Source: Amorphophallus konjac (taxonomy: Eukaryota > Streptophyta > Magnoliopsida > Alismatales > Araceae). From it: a stretch of DNA of 64,000 nt. The first letter of the stretch is position 1, and every line of letters begins with the position of its first letter. Position numbers and translations under genes: made by a program. The notes below the pieces were generated by a model. That model had not been told where the DNA came from. It saw only the letters and a program-made list of their open reading frames with translations, and ran no database searches. Location: assembly GCA_022559845.1 (NCBI GenBank), contig CM040120.1, forward strand, positions 308,238,740 through 308,302,739, read 5' to 3'. Below are positions 21,243-33,821 of this stretch, in pieces.

Positions 21243-23988
21243 TCATATCCAATGGACACATGCCACTCAAAAATCATGCTGTGGACACTAAGTATGAAAT
21301 ATGCCATTTCTGAAAATACCTTTTTTTATTTATGAAATTCTCAACTTATTCAAATATAATGACATATACATATATATATATATATATCAAAATTTTCTAA
21401 TTCTATTTACAGAGATCAGAATAGAGTGAAATTTCAGGAAATCAATACATTTATAGGAAGGATCAATACAGAAAATTTCCATCATTTTTCAGATAGTATT
21501 TATACTTTTCCTATAATTAGTTATACATCATTTATACATCAAAAATTTCTGATTTTATTCTCAAAGCTCAGAATACATTGAAATTATAGAGAACCAATAA
21601 ATTTACAGGAAGAATCCAAACATAAAATGTTCATCAATTTTCAAATAGTAATTATATTGTTTCATAATTAGTTATACACCATTTATACATCAAAAATTTC
21701 TAATTTTGTTCTCAGAACTAAGATTACATTGAAATTACAGAGAACTAATACATTTACAGGAAGAATCCAAACAGAAAATTTTCATCAATTTTCAGATATA
21801 AATTATAACTTTTTCAGAATTACTTGTATTTCAACATGTATCATAAATTGACTAAATTTAGTTACCATGTTCTGAAAATCATTTAACTTTTTATGCATAT
21901 CACATTTACATGTAACATTACACAGAAAAGTTTCCATAAATTTTCATGCAGGAATTCGAATTTTTTTTAGAATCATATAAATTTTTCTATGCATGGAAAC
22001 TTAACTAAATTTACTCAAAGTACTCTAAGAATCACCATACTTTTTCAAACCATCATTCATAATAGAAACATCATTTCTTAAACTTTAATATTATTTCTTA
22101 AACTTTAAATTATTTTTCACACTATATTTTTAATATTTTGATAGAATAACAAAAATACATCATGAATGATAAATCAATTAAATATAACCACAATGATCAT
22201 AAAATTTCTAAAATTTTACAGAACGTTGTTCCAGATAGAAGAATCATATATAAGAAATTTCATCATTTTTCATTCAGTATGTCTAATTTCTAAAATTCTA
22301 TATCAGTTTCTAAAATTTATAATAATTTATAATAATAGCTTTTAAATAGATACAATTATCCAGAATGCTTACAATGACTAAAATATACTGAGAATTAACT
22401 TATGAATATCATATATCAATTCTGTCATTTTCTCAATATTTTTCACAGAATATTAATATTTATTTAATTTTCTAATTATTTATTTAAACATTGATAATTA
22501 TACCAATAAAGATTTCATTATCAGGATAAGATGAGATTTTGATCAAATAGTTCTAACATGTATTTAAGTCTTATGGTAAAGATTTTAAGATTTTTCATAA
22601 AGTATTTCTATTTATTATACCTCTAATAAAACTTCAAAAATTATATAATATCACTTACAGACATTTATAATTATTGATATTTTCAGAATACAACAAACGC
22701 AACGTAATAATCATACTGTGAAATTCTAAGATTTTTATGAAGAGGAACTCTAATTTCTATAATTTCTGTATAATTATTTATTTACTTTATCATGTATAAA
22801 AATTCATTAACAGAAATATCGTGATTCAAAAATAATGAAAATTTTTATACACATGGGTCTCATCATAAGATACATTCATAAAATTTGTGGTGATTTTATA
22901 TCACCCCTTTAAGTTTTTTGTATAATTAAACACCTTTAGGATAATATTAAAATATCTTTAAATGTGAAAATAATTTGAATCATACATGAAAATTTTTACA
23001 GACAATTTAGAACATCAGATTTCATGATTCTGGAAGGTTTCTAAATTTACCATGCACAGATGCTAATTATAGTGTATTAAACACTTGATTTACCCTTAAT
23101 CACATGCCTTAATATTAATGATTTAATACTAATCCGGCTAAGGTATGATCACACATAATGAAACAACGATCTCTGGACTTAACTACCCATAGAGATGCTA
23201 ATTACATACTTTAAATCATCTTAAATATGCAAATCCATGCTAATTAATGGGATTAAGTGCTAAATCCCTTACCTTAATGACGCTTAAACCTCTCCTTAAT
23301 AGCCTTCTATCCTCCTCCTTCTTCTCTTCACGTAGCCAGCCTCCAAGAGGAGCAAATGAGCCCATCTCATGGCTATTTATAGGGGTTTTCCCCTTAATCA
23401 ATCTTAACCATTGGTTTAAATCAATGGTGGAGATTAAAGTATTTATTTTAAGATTATTTTATTAAAATTTGACATTCACACTCTCACCAACCCACTCAGC
23501 CCACTCTTTAGACTAACTCACATTTTTTATTTTTTTTATACATATATGGCACATGTGGTTTGACTAATAAGGAAAGATTTAATAAAAACAAATAAATGAA
23601 TTTTTTTAATTAATCCGCCGTAAGACGAAAAGGGGGGGGGGCGTGCACGCCTGCACGCCCCCCCGCCCGCGCGAGCACGGGTGGGAGGTTGCCAATTTTT
23701 TTAAATTTTTTTTATATTTTTTATTTATATCCTTCTTCTCTTTTTTTAACTCTTGGCCCCCTTCTTTTTTTAAAACTTTTATTTATTTTTTTCTTACTCT
23801 TAATCATTAAATATCTTTCTTTTCTTCCTTTCTTCGTTAATTTTTAAATATCCTTCTTTCCCTTATAATTAAAATTTTATCATGACTTAAATAAATTTAA
23901 TGAGACTAATAATTTAAATATTTAGACATAATCAACCTTTTTTATTAAATAAATAAAATACTAAAGTATAAATTTGTCGGGCATCACA
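20923..23988 (-). mobile_element. Gypsy-type LTR fragment, minus strand
   Basis: This AT-rich stretch has no coding capacity. On the minus strand its right end reads TGTGATGCCCGACAAAT, a typical LTR start, and a TATA box CTATAAATAG lies at 23373-23382 on the same strand. The left end should be beyond Sirevirus element 2, which appears to have inserted in it. A (TA)n tract lies at about 21198-21240. Three loosely similar blocks around ATACATCAAAAATTTCT (about 21380-21800) look like diverged internal repeats. A G8/C-rich GCACGC inverted patch sits at 23632-23680. The family is not identified further. Confidence 0.55.
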
Positions 23989-24335
23989 TACTGAGCGTTC
24001 GCACACCTAGTGTTTCCCCCTATTTTTAAGGTAATAATGAGACGAATGCAACCAAGATGGTCAAGGGCAAGAGTGTAGAGTGCTCCTGCAATCTAGACGA
24101 ACCTCCTAGTTTTATGTCATGTCTAGTCAGATCTAGTTAAGAGTCTGTTGTAATTTTCTTTTATTTTGAGTCTATTAGCTGGAGTCAAAAGTTGTAATAA
24201 ACTATTATTTGGAATATCAATGAAATTGTATTTTCTCCAATTATATCGTTCCTTTGTAATTTGCTTTGATTGCCATGACTGTTTCGCTGCCACGTTCCGA
24301 GCAACACGTTCCGCTGCTATCGGTTCGGGGCGTGA
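23989..24335 (+). mobile_element. 3' end fragment of a chromovirus-type LTR, plus strand
   Basis: CTGAGCGTTCGCACACCTAG, TGTTTCCCCCTATTTTTAAGG and the terminal GGGGCGTGAC match the U5 end of the chromovirus LTR read on the opposite strand (10455-10800). A splice-donor-like AAGGTAATA follows the block. It stops abruptly at the start of the tandem array, where a final CA is expected but CC is seen. Its left part is separated by the minus-strand LTR above. Confidence 0.6.
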
Positions 24336-25010
24336 CCCTGCAAGAGCCAGAAAGTAGCGGGATAGTAGGATACAGGAGCCAAAAGGTAATAGGATAGTAG
24401 GCTGCAAGAGCCAAAGATAGATGGATAGCATGCTACAAGAACCAGAGATAGCGGGATAGCAAGCTGCAAGGGCCAGAAATAGCAGGATAGCAGGCTATAA
24501 GAGCCAGAGATAATAGGGTAGCAGACTGTAAAAGTCAGAGATAGTAGGCTACAAGAGCCAGAGATAGCGGAATAGCAGGCTACGAGAGCTGGAGTTAGCA
24601 TGCTAAGCCAGAGATAGCAGGCTATAAGAGCCAGAGATAACAGGGTAGCAGACTGTAAAAGCCAGAGATAGCAGGCTACAAGAGCTAGAAATAGCAGAAT
24701 AGTTTGCTACGAGAGCCAGAGTTAGCAGGCTAAGTCAGAGATAGCATGCTATAAGAGCCAGAGATAACAGGGTGGCAGACTGTAAATGCCAGAGATAGTA
24801 GGCTACAAGCGCCAGAAATAGCGAGCTACGAGCGCCAGAAATAGTGGGCTAGCAAGCTAAGAGAGCCAAAAACTGGGAGGTAGCAGGCTACAAGAGCCAG
24901 AATATAGCAAGGAGATGGAGTGTAAAAGCCAGTGAATAGCGGCGAAGCGGGCTATAAAGCCAATAGATATCAAGGAAGCGGGCTATGAAGCCGAAAGATA
25001 GCAGGGGTAG
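24336..25010. repeat. Tandem array A (about 24-bp motif, 127-bp higher-order period)
   Basis: The motif AGAGCCAGAGATAGCAGGCTAC recurs throughout. A higher-order unit is visible from GAGCCAGAGATAAYAGGG at 24501, 24628 and 24755, a spacing of 127 bp. The array is cut at 25010 by the 11-kb element and resumes at 36150 with the same vocabulary. No coding potential. Probably part of a Tat-like 3' UTR. Confidence 0.85.
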
Positions 25011-26856
25011 TGTAGATCTCTAATTTAGAATAATCCACTTAAGAAAAATATCAAAGAAAAGACATGCAATAAGCATCAATATGGAGGAAAATATATGCAC
25101 GAGGTGCACAAGGGGATGTGATCGCCAGAGACGCGAGGCCTCAAAAATATAACAATGAAAGCATGGGAGAGATCGCGAAAAATACCTTGGAGTGCGGGGA
25201 TGTGAGTGCTTCCTTTCTCTTCAAATCGGCCGGCCGATGAAGAGAGTTCTTGCTTTTATTACCCTTGCAAAACAAACAAATACCACCAAAAGAATTGAAT
25301 TAGAAACAAGGTGGGTGTAGCATCAAATTCAATAAAAATATATGAGCATGAAAGCATGTAAAAGAACACACCTTAAGGGGATTGCCCTTAAACCCCTATG
25401 CAAAAGGGATGGGAGATGTATGATGAATGCAAAATAGAATAGGGGAAAGAGTGCAAGAGTTGCACTAAAGGGGAGCCTCAACGTGGTTGGGAATAATAAA
25501 TCAATAGAACAATAGAATATGATGCATGCATGAATTAAATAAAAATACAAGATAGTGAAAAGGAGATGAGATAAAAAATCTTGTTTGTGATCGGTGCTCC
25601 TTGGCTTGAATGCTCAATGGGGAGAAAGCTTCAAAAGGGATGAAGACTTGATGTTGAAACTCCTCCTCCTTAGCCAAAAAAAAGCCCCTTCGGTTCCTGT
25701 AAAAAGAAGAACAAACAGAAGAAAAAGAAGAGAACAGAAGAGAAAATAAAAAAAAACAGAAGAAGAAGGGGAAAGAAGAATAGCATGGGAAGAAGAAGAA
25801 GACGGCAGAAGAAGAAGAATAGAAGAAAAAAAACAGAAGAGAAGAAGAAAGAACAAAAGAAAAACCAAGGGTCAGAAGCCTTCGGAATCCAACCCGTTAA
25901 CAGAGCTCGGAAGCTCTATTAATAAGGTAACAAAGGGATAAGAGGGAAAGAGTCCAAAAGGGGGAGGACTAGGCTGGGCAAGAGCCCAAACGAAGTAGGA
26001 GTCTTTCTGGGAAAGACTGCATCCGTTCGGAACACAAAATTGAAACACGACTTGGACCAGGGCGTCAATTGAAGAATTGACGACCTACCAAAGGGCGTCT
26101 TTTAAAAACACGCCTTATATAAGGGCGTTAATTCAAAAATCAAATTTTAGAATTTATTTGGAAAATTATGAAACACGTCTGCTTCAAAGGCGTTAATTAA
26201 AACACGCCCTAGCAAAGGACGTTAATTCAAAATATTCAAAATAGGGCCATTTTTTATTTCTCAATATTATTTTCTCATTTTTTAGGTGGAGGTGCATCTC
26301 GTCGCCCTGATTCCAACGACTATTTTTACGAATTTTTCTGACACCTGGAAGGCCACCAAATCACCTCTGGAAGGGGTTGAAAAATAATATTAAAATATTC
26401 AATTTGAAAGTCACGCCCTTGTTTAAGGCGTGAATTCATTTTGTTTAATTTTTTTATTATTTTTAGATTCAAAATAACGCCCCCTTTTAAGTCGTTAATT
26501 CCTAAAAAATTCCGAAAAATTCCCAGAAAAATCTAGAAAAATAGGAATTTGAAAGAATGGACGCCCTCCAATATAGTCGTTAATTTTTTAAGAAACGCCC
26601 ATGTATAAGTCGTTATTTAAAAGACGCCCCACGTCAAGTCGTTAATTCGGAAAAATAGAGAAAAATACCCAGAAAATCTAAAAAAATCCAGAAAAATCCA
26701 AAAAAATAGGGAAAAATAGAAAAGGGTGAAAAAAGGGAGAAATCTAAAAAAAGGTGGGAAAAACCACTCAAATAGAAATAATTTGAGGGTCAAATTGGGA
26801 CATTACAAGGCAATATGAGATGTACTCACAGTAACGTCAATTTTGGCGTGTCTACA
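25011..26856 (-). repeat. 3' LTR (1846 bp) of the 11.1-kb element
   Basis: It contains a purine-rich GAAGAA tract (about 25690-25860) that gives spurious Phe/Leu/Ser-rich frames, and an array of about ten palindromes of the CGCCCT...GGGCGTTAATTC type at 26045-26650. It matches the right LTR closely except for a 465-bp insertion and an 18-bp length change there. Confidence 0.93.
26045..26650. repeat. Palindrome array in the LTR of the 11.1-kb element
   Basis: Units such as ACGCCTTATATAAGGGCGTT, ACGCCCTTGTTTAAGGCGTG and GACGCCCCACGTCAAGTCGT are followed in most cases by AATTC. The same array is at about 35340-35940 in the other LTR. Stem sequence and spacing resemble the arrays in the chromovirus LTR, although the rest of the LTRs are unrelated. 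Confidence 0.85.
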
Positions 26857-29579
26857 GCTGCCCCGCCTTGGCGTCTGCTTTGCAAGGGAGCAGAGCAAAC
26901 TGAAAAGTAGATGCCAAGGTGTGATGAGACACGCAATCAACATCACTTGATGAGAATCGAAATCAAAAGCTCGAGATGAAGCAAATCTCGGGAAATCCAA
27001 CGAAGTCAACAATGTTTGGATAAATCGGGGAGAGTGCACGCGGTGCACGAAGGAGATAAAATAAATGATCAACTTCCAGCGCGGTGGAAGTACCCCAGGT
27101 CACAAACCTGTAGATTTCATCATTGGGGAGCGGTTACCAGCCAGTGGACGTGCTGCAGCCAAGGTGGATCAAAGGGGAAAGTTTGAAAATAAGATGATAA
27201 AAATCCAAACAAGGAGCTTTCGAGAAAATGACCCAGAACAGCGTCAAAACGAACTGAGGACTCAATTCGGCATGGAATATCTCACATTGAAGATCAAGAT
27301 CAATTTGACCCACAAAAACAGCTTATCAGAATGATTTTTCAACAATTGTTTCAAAGTCCTACATGGATGCATGCTGGGTTAAAAGGAAAAATAATAAATT
27401 AAAATATAATATAATCAAGGATAATATTGTTAAACTGTCCAGACTGGGTCAAGAAACCAATTCTGCGAGCTGATACTAAGCCGAAGCCCGTTTATCCGCG
27501 CACCAACTCGCAAAAAGGGAACCATCGTCCCCGGTCTTGGACGGCTCGACGGCCTATCCGTATGACTAAGACTCCTCTGGAATCATCATTGTTTTTGATG
27601 AAGGGGAACTCAAATCCCAGATTTACCAAAGCCACAAGGTCCTTGATATAATCTAATAGCGTATTAACATATAGTAAAATGCATACAGGGAGATTGTGAT
27701 AGCAATGGGCACATGGGGGAACTGAGAAATGAGGTGTCAGCACCGTGAGATTTGGATAATGATGATGCCCAGTCAGCGGGACCAAGAGCTTCTTATCCTA
27801 CGCTCAAAAATTCATTAGCCGAGATATAAAAGATAACAAACAATGAAGAAGACATTTAAGCATAGCAATCATCAAAGCATCAATTATAGCATGTATATGG
27901 CATGAATAGCATAAGTCAAATCATAGCATTGTTTGTTGTTTTATCATGAGGAGACAATCTGGCTAATCAAGATTTGGAGATGAATGATCAAGATCTGATA
28001 TAATGCCCATCGGCGGAGTGATCAGATGAAATTAGCAGGAGTTGATTAAAAAAGATTTGGAGATGAATAATCATGAGATATGATAATCAGAATGATATAG
28101 GGAGATGATAATCAAAAAAAATGCCCCTGGTGGCATGTCATGAAAATATCGAGAAAGAATCAATAGATTGATAGCAATAAGTAGAGAGAGGACCCATCCC
28201 GTGTTTTTGGTCTCTGCAAAGCTGTTCCTGCAAAACACCATCAGAAAATATAATGCAAATTTTTGGATTTTGGAAATATGCAAATTTTTATGAGTTTTGA
28301 AAAATATATGAATTTTTATGTGGATTTTGAAAATATTTTGATTTTTTATGAATTTTTGAAAATATTCAATTTTTGTTGGATTTTGATCAGGAAATATTCA
28401 ATTTTTGTTTGATTTTGGCTTAGACAATGTTAATGCAGCATCAAAGGGTGTTTTGAACCACTCGCTAGGGGTCCTTGTTCCTTCCCTTTTCGCTAAAAAC
28501 TGTCCAAAGCTGGACGTGCATTGAAAGTGACATCCTATAACCGACCGTCTTTGATCAACGGTGCCCCTACCAAGGCCATACCCGAGAAACATTCGGTCTT
28601 GGAGGGAGAAGAGAAGAATAATTGAGGATAAACTTTGTGCAGGATGGGAGATATCGGGACTTGAATTCTTTCCAAGGTGCTTCCCCTCAAAGAGATAGTT
28701 TGTTGTGCCGGGGCTTTGTGCCTTTGATTTTTAGACCCTTGACATGCATACGACCAGGGTTTTCCCTGCGGGGACTTTGCCACTCTTGACATGCCATAAT
28801 TCATACTTTTACTTTTATCGAAATTTTGACTTGATTTTCATAATAGCCCTTTTGGCGAAATGTATATCATGAAAACTCATTTAATTTGGGTCAAGACTGC
28901 CCCTATTTGAGACTCCTCTCGTATTGGGGATTACCTAGGTTGGTCATCTCATCCGTCAACCTCTTGCCCCTGCATGCGGCCGAGTAAAGAAGAGAAAAGA
29001 CTTTCAGATATACTCATGGCATGGCTAAGGTAGCAACGGTGTTTAACCAAAGGAGCCGGCTAAGGACGCCGTGAAGTGTGTGGAATGCCCAGCTAAGGGT
29101 TACTCTTAACAAGCGGGGAAAGAATGTTGAATTCCCAACACGGGTTTTTATTAACCAGAGGTGCTGCAAAAAAAATAAGCCTAAAGGACTCTTTTGAGAA
29201 TGATTTCAATTAAACAAAAGCTTAAGATAAAGGTTTAAAACACCACTCTTAATTTTGTTAAGAAGCACTTCATTTTGAAAATCATGCGCGAAGCAATGAG
29301 GGAATGATATCATAAAAATGCATACTTACGCTAATATGTTACCTTGCAACCTACGTAGAAGCAGCTACCGCGAGAGGTTGATCATCGTGGGATTTGTCCT
29401 CTTTGGCAGTCAAAAGGATTGGAAGCAAAGGATTTTGGGAGTGGCTTAACAAGAATGAGTGGTGCTCCAACCAGACTCAGACGAATAAGGAGAAAAGGAA
29501 AAGAGGCGAGGGCTAGAACTCCCTTGCTAAGGCGCGGAGACCCTAATCACATGGAACAGTCTACAGAAGGAGAGGAAAA
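26857..29579 (-). other. Non-coding internal region of the 11.1-kb element
   Basis: About 2.7 kb between the gag-like frame and the 3' LTR has no recognisable domain and only short frames. The PPT candidate is AAGGCGGGGCAGC (26857-26869, minus). A patch at 28260-28420 repeats TTTTGAAAATATTTTGATTTTT-like phrases. A pol gene would be expected here in a complete element; I see none. Confidence 0.7.
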
Positions 29580-32500
29580 TTAGAAGGGGGAGTGAGGACT
29601 AAAGCCTCGAAAGCAGTGGGAGAAAGGGCAGATGCCCAAGGCAGTGGATGCGGAAGAAGTTGGGTCAGACCCAGAATCAGGGGGAATTAGAAGAAGAAAT
29701 TGGTAGATGGAAAGAGGCGGATCCGGAGGGTCCGGAGGCGGAGGAGAATCGTGATAAGAGGAATCATCCGGAGGCTCCGGAGGGATGACGAAAGGAGGGA
29801 CGCGATGCCCTGAGACAAAATAGGGAAAAAGATGATGGAAAAGGAAGAAGAGAATGAAGGATGTGATGTCCCGGAAGATTAGAAAGATGAATTGGAAGAA
29901 AGATGGAGGATCCGGAGGAGTGAAATCAGGAGGGTCACGATGTCCTGGGAGATGATAGAGAGAATAAGATGGAGAATCCGGAGGTTCCGGAGGAGGCAAA
30001 TGGAAAGGGGCACGATGCCCGGGGAAAAGATGGAGACAATCAGGTGGAGAATCCGGAGGTTCCGGAGGAAGCAAATGGAAAGGGGTACGATGCCCAAGGG
30101 GAGAATCCGGAGGTTCCGGAGGAGGAAGGTGGAAAGGGGCGCGATGCCCGAGAGATAGGTCCGGAGGTTCCGGAGGAGGAGAATGGAAAGGGGCGCGATG
30201 CCTGAGGGGAAAGTCCGGAGGTTCCGGAGGAAGAAGATGAAAAGGGGCGCGATGCCCGAGGGGAAAGTCCGGAGGTTCCGGAGGAGGAAAGTGGAAAGGG
30301 GCGCGATGCCCGAGAGAAAGGTCCGGAGGTTTCGGAGGAGGAGAATGGAAAGGGGCGCGATGCCCGAGGGGAAAATCCGGAGGTTCCGGAGGAATAGAAT
30401 CAGAAAGGGCGAGATGCCCAAAGAGGAGGGATAAAATTCCTGGAGGTTCCAAGGAGATAGCAGGAAAAGGGACGCGATGCCCCAGGGATAGTGGATAAAA
30501 AGATGAAGATGAATAAGATGGGAAGTGCGGAATATCCGGAGGTGCCGGAAGGCGGGGAAGATACGGGTTTGGAAACCCGGAAAGCAGGAGGTGCAAATGC
30601 ATGCAATGGGATGGATGCGATGAATGCAATGAATGCGCGAATGCAATGAGATGCAAAGAATATGGAGAATATGAAGGGCGAGAGGACGAGATCCTCCTCC
30701 TAACCCTGGGAATGGCCCATGGAAAAGATGTGATAGACAAGAAGGTGGATGAAATAGCGGAAGGCCTTTCGGCACCAAGATAACTGCCCCTCCACGGCAG
30801 TGAAAGAATACAGCCAAATGGCCTAATGGATGAAATACAAGCCCATGACGAAGCTTCAATAGTAAACGACAACTCCCTTGGAGGGTGAAAAGTAATGGTG
30901 TGAGGGAGTTGGAAAGTAGGGCTCAGAAGCATCATGTTGCCCGGGGGTTCAAGATTTGGAAGTTGGAACAGAGGGTGCCCTGCCTGGCCCTTACACAGCA
31001 TCAATGCTTGGCATGACGGTGACTTGGCCTCTTCAATCATGCCTGGCACAATAACCCGGATTGGCATCCGGCAAATGAACTCTTGCATTTTGAATAGCGC
31101 GGCCATGGCCAAATTCTTCTTTCGCAGCTCTTGATCATCCTCGGCACAAGTGTTTGTAGAAGCACTCCCCTTCCGAGTAGTAGAGGGAGGTGAAGCAGAG
31201 GCGGAAGGCTCCATGAATGGTGGGGGCGTAATGAAAGGCGTTGGAGAAAGGATAAGTGGAGGCGGAGGTATAAACACGTCGAGTTTCTCCCTTTGCTCGG
31301 AAGCAGTTGGGATTGGCTCGAGTGCAAAAAAGGGTGAATCCTGCTCAGGATTAGCCACGGGTAAAGGTGAAGGGTTATGTGGTGGAATAGGTGTTATAGG
31401 CATAGTGGAGGGTTTTGAGGTTAAAGGGGTAATGGAGGGTTGAAGTGGTGGGATGTTAATTGGGGAAGGTTTAATGGTGGGTTCAAGGGAGGCCGATGGT
31501 GTGAAGGTTAATGGTTTAATGGGTGGAGGTGTCATTGGTGGAGGGTTAATGGGTGAAGGTTTGGTGCGTAGAAAATGCCGGACGGGGCGAGCAGTGTTAG
31601 GAGTGGGAGTGGAAATGGGAAGAGACTCAATAGGCGCCGGTGCGGACGATTGGAATATCGACCCATCGTCGTAACACCAACTAGTCTCATAAACAGGGGT
31701 TGAATTGGGAGTGGTTTCCTCCCGAGCAGGGGGTTCATCGAATGAAAATGGGGAAATCGAAAAGTTAAGGAAACTCGGAAGGGGTGCCTGAGGAGCTTCA
31801 TCATCATCGTATACTGCCTCGGATTCTTCGAATGCCGGCTCTTGCTCACTTGAACCGCCGACGCCGTAATCATCCCTCCTGTCTTTCCACTCTCTCTCCA
31901 TCTTTGTAATCTCGTCCAAAGCGGCATGGAGAGGATCGACTGGAGTAGGAGGAGCCGTGACCCTCTTTATTTGTTCCTCCATCAAAGTAATCTTATCAAG
32001 AAGAGATTGTTGGAGGGGTGTGACTTGAACAACCGAGGGCTGTCAGGGCCTTGAAGGAGGAAGGGCCGCATAAAAAGGCCGTGGAGGGGAATTAATGGGC
32101 CGGCCCGTGGAAGAACCCGGATGAGCCGGATTACAAGGAATAAATGGGCCTCGGGGCCGCGGTGGAGGAGGAATAGAAGGAGGCGTGTGATGGGCCACCC
32201 GAGGGGAAGCATGAATAGAAGGAGATGGGTAATGGGCTACCCGATTAGAAATATGAGTGGAAGAAGGAAGTGGGTGAAGGGCCACCCGAGTGTGAATAGA
32301 AGAGGGAAGTGGGTGATGGGCCACCCGAATAGAATTGGAAGGAGGGAGAGATGCTTGAGATGTACCCTCAACGGCAGCCTTAAGGGCTTGGATCTGTTGA
32401 GGGGTAAGATGATCTAACACATGAATGATCTGGGAGACTTTCTCATCATTGGGACGAGAGGATCCCGAGGGAGTAGTGGCTCGAAATTGAGTTGAAGGAC

Positions 32501-32807
32501 CGTTGGATTGGACATTGCCCATGGGTCGGGCATGACCATAAGAATGAGGGCGTGGCCCTTTGAAAGAATGGTGAGAATTTTGATGAACATGTTGAAATTG
32601 AAGATTATAAGATGTGCTAGGTTGATCATCCTCATGAATTGAATTAAACATGTTGTTTTGTTTATCAAAGTAAGCCATTATGCAATCCAAATAATGTGCA
32701 AACAATTTGCAAAGAAACACACAAGTTGGAATGGTTACCTTGATTTTTATTTGTTTAAACCTTGGTGAATTAATGAATTTTAGCAAAGTTTGGAATGATT
32801 CACACAA
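29580..32807 (-). pseudogene. Pro-rich gag-like ORF of the 11.1-kb element, one in-frame stop
   Basis: A single minus frame of about 1075 codons is interrupted only by TGA at 32043-32045. The upper part (from Met in MAYFDKQNNMF, about 32678) is rich in His, Ser and Pro, with LTPQQIQALKAAVEG. After the stop come SLLDKITLMEEQIKRV and LDEITKMEREWKD (likely coiled coil), a long Pro/Ser/Thr linker, then LRKKNLAMAALFKMQEFI. The last 450 codons are low-complexity and include the 54-bp tandem repeat. I do not recognise a gag family, zinc knuckle or protease. It may be a diverged Tat-type gag or an extra ORF. The reading frame of the last third may be fortuitous, since other frames are also open across the repeats. 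Confidence 0.55.
29960..30440 (-). repeat. 54-bp in-frame minisatellite (PPEPPDxxLGHRAPFHxx)
   Basis: About eight units share GGTTCCGGAGGA, GGAAAGGGGCGCGATGCCC and a TCCGGA link on the plus strand. On the minus strand each unit encodes 18 residues, PPEPPDFPLGHRAPFHLL with variants, so length changes keep frame. More diverged units extend to about 29740 and 30560. Confidence 0.9.
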
Positions 32808-32898
32808 GGGGGGAACCTAGTTTCAATATGAGTTGAACTCCAATGCCAACTAGGGACCCTCTCTCACCACGTATATGGCCAACTAACTTGGGAACTTC

Positions 32899-33030
32899 AA
32901 GGTACAACCTGCCCAGCGTCCGTGAGGGAATCCACGGGTGCGGGGACTTACGGAGGCTGGGAAAAGGGATTTCCAGTCCAAAGAGACGGAATGCTCAATG
33001 GAGGGTCGTCCCGATTCCAAGAGGGTGTGT
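32899..33030 (-). promoter_or_regulatory. Shared leader block (L-block) in the leader of the 11.1-kb element
   Basis: GGTACAACCTGCCCAGCG, GAGGGAATCCACGGGTGCG, GGGACTTACGGAGG and AGAGACGGAATGCTCAATGG match in order and spacing the chromovirus LTR block at 11721-11850. Here it lies in the internal 5' leader, between the palindrome array and the gag-like frame. Confidence 0.78.
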
Positions 33031-33179
33031 GGATCCTAATGAAGAGGAGGGGGGCCCCCAAACCAATGCAAAGAATGCAACACGGTAAGTAGGCCAACCA
33101 CAATAATCAATCAATCAACAAAGACAAGCATGAAGTAGCATGAAAAACCACAGCGGGGAAGGGTTCTGGAAACCCACAG

Positions 33180-33545
33180 CAAAAACACGCCCTGGCCGGG
33201 GGCGCTACTAACAAGAGACACGACAGTGTGACTGTCGTGAATCACGTGAGGGGCCCAGGGGCAGAGTAAAACGCGCCTTAGGGTGAGGCGCTATCAATAA
33301 GAGGACGCCCTGTCCAGCGGGCGTCAAATCAAAAAGACACGCCCTGATGTGGGGCGCTAATCAAGTAAAAGACACCCTGGAGCAGGGCGTGAATTCACAG
33401 GCAGTAATATAAAGCAGGAAAACTCTCAAATATGCTGGAAAACGCCCTGTCAGAGGGCGTGAAATATGAATAAGACGCCCTGGGTTAGGGCGTTAAATCA
33501 AAAAAAACGCCTCTGCCAGGGGCGTGACTTCACTTTCTCCAGAAA
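33180..33545. repeat. Palindrome array in the leader of the 11.1-kb element
   Basis: About nine imperfect palindromes, including ACGCCCTGGCCGGGGGCG, CGCGCCTTAGGGTGAGGCGC, GACGCCCTGTCCAGCGGGCG and AACGCCCTGTCAGAGGGCG, are spaced 30-50 bp. They differ from each other within the stems yet keep base pairing, and sit directly beside the L-block. Confidence 0.87.
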
Positions 33546-33799
33546 AACTTCACGGCCAGCAGTAATAACACTCAATCACAACGTCATGGCAATCACTAGA
33601 ATAAGCATGCTCATCAAGAATTTTAAATAGGTGGAGATTCTAAGGAAGAGACAACAAAATGGCAAATCAATTAGGGAAGGGTAAAAAATAATGGAGGTTG
33701 CCCGAGGGGCACAAAAGGGAGACGCATCGAGGGTGCAATAAGGGAGACGGCACACGCGGGTGCCTAAGGGGAAAGGGGTAATAAAGGAAGAACACAAAG

Positions 33800-33821
33800 T
33801 GTCCCACCGTGATCGCCAATT
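33800..33821 (-). other. Putative primer binding site of the 11.1-kb element
   Basis: Minus-strand AATTGGCGATCACGGTGGGA directly follows the 5' LTR end ATCTACA. The TTGGC...GGTGGGAC pattern recurs at the Tat-like primer site 50181-50200. I cannot assign the tRNA. Confidence 0.6.

Noticed and set aside
25614..25868. Small hydrophobic membrane protein on the minus strand (also at 34778-35161)
   Set aside because: The Phe/Leu/Ser-rich translation comes from a GAAGAA purine tract in the LTR and has no conserved pattern.
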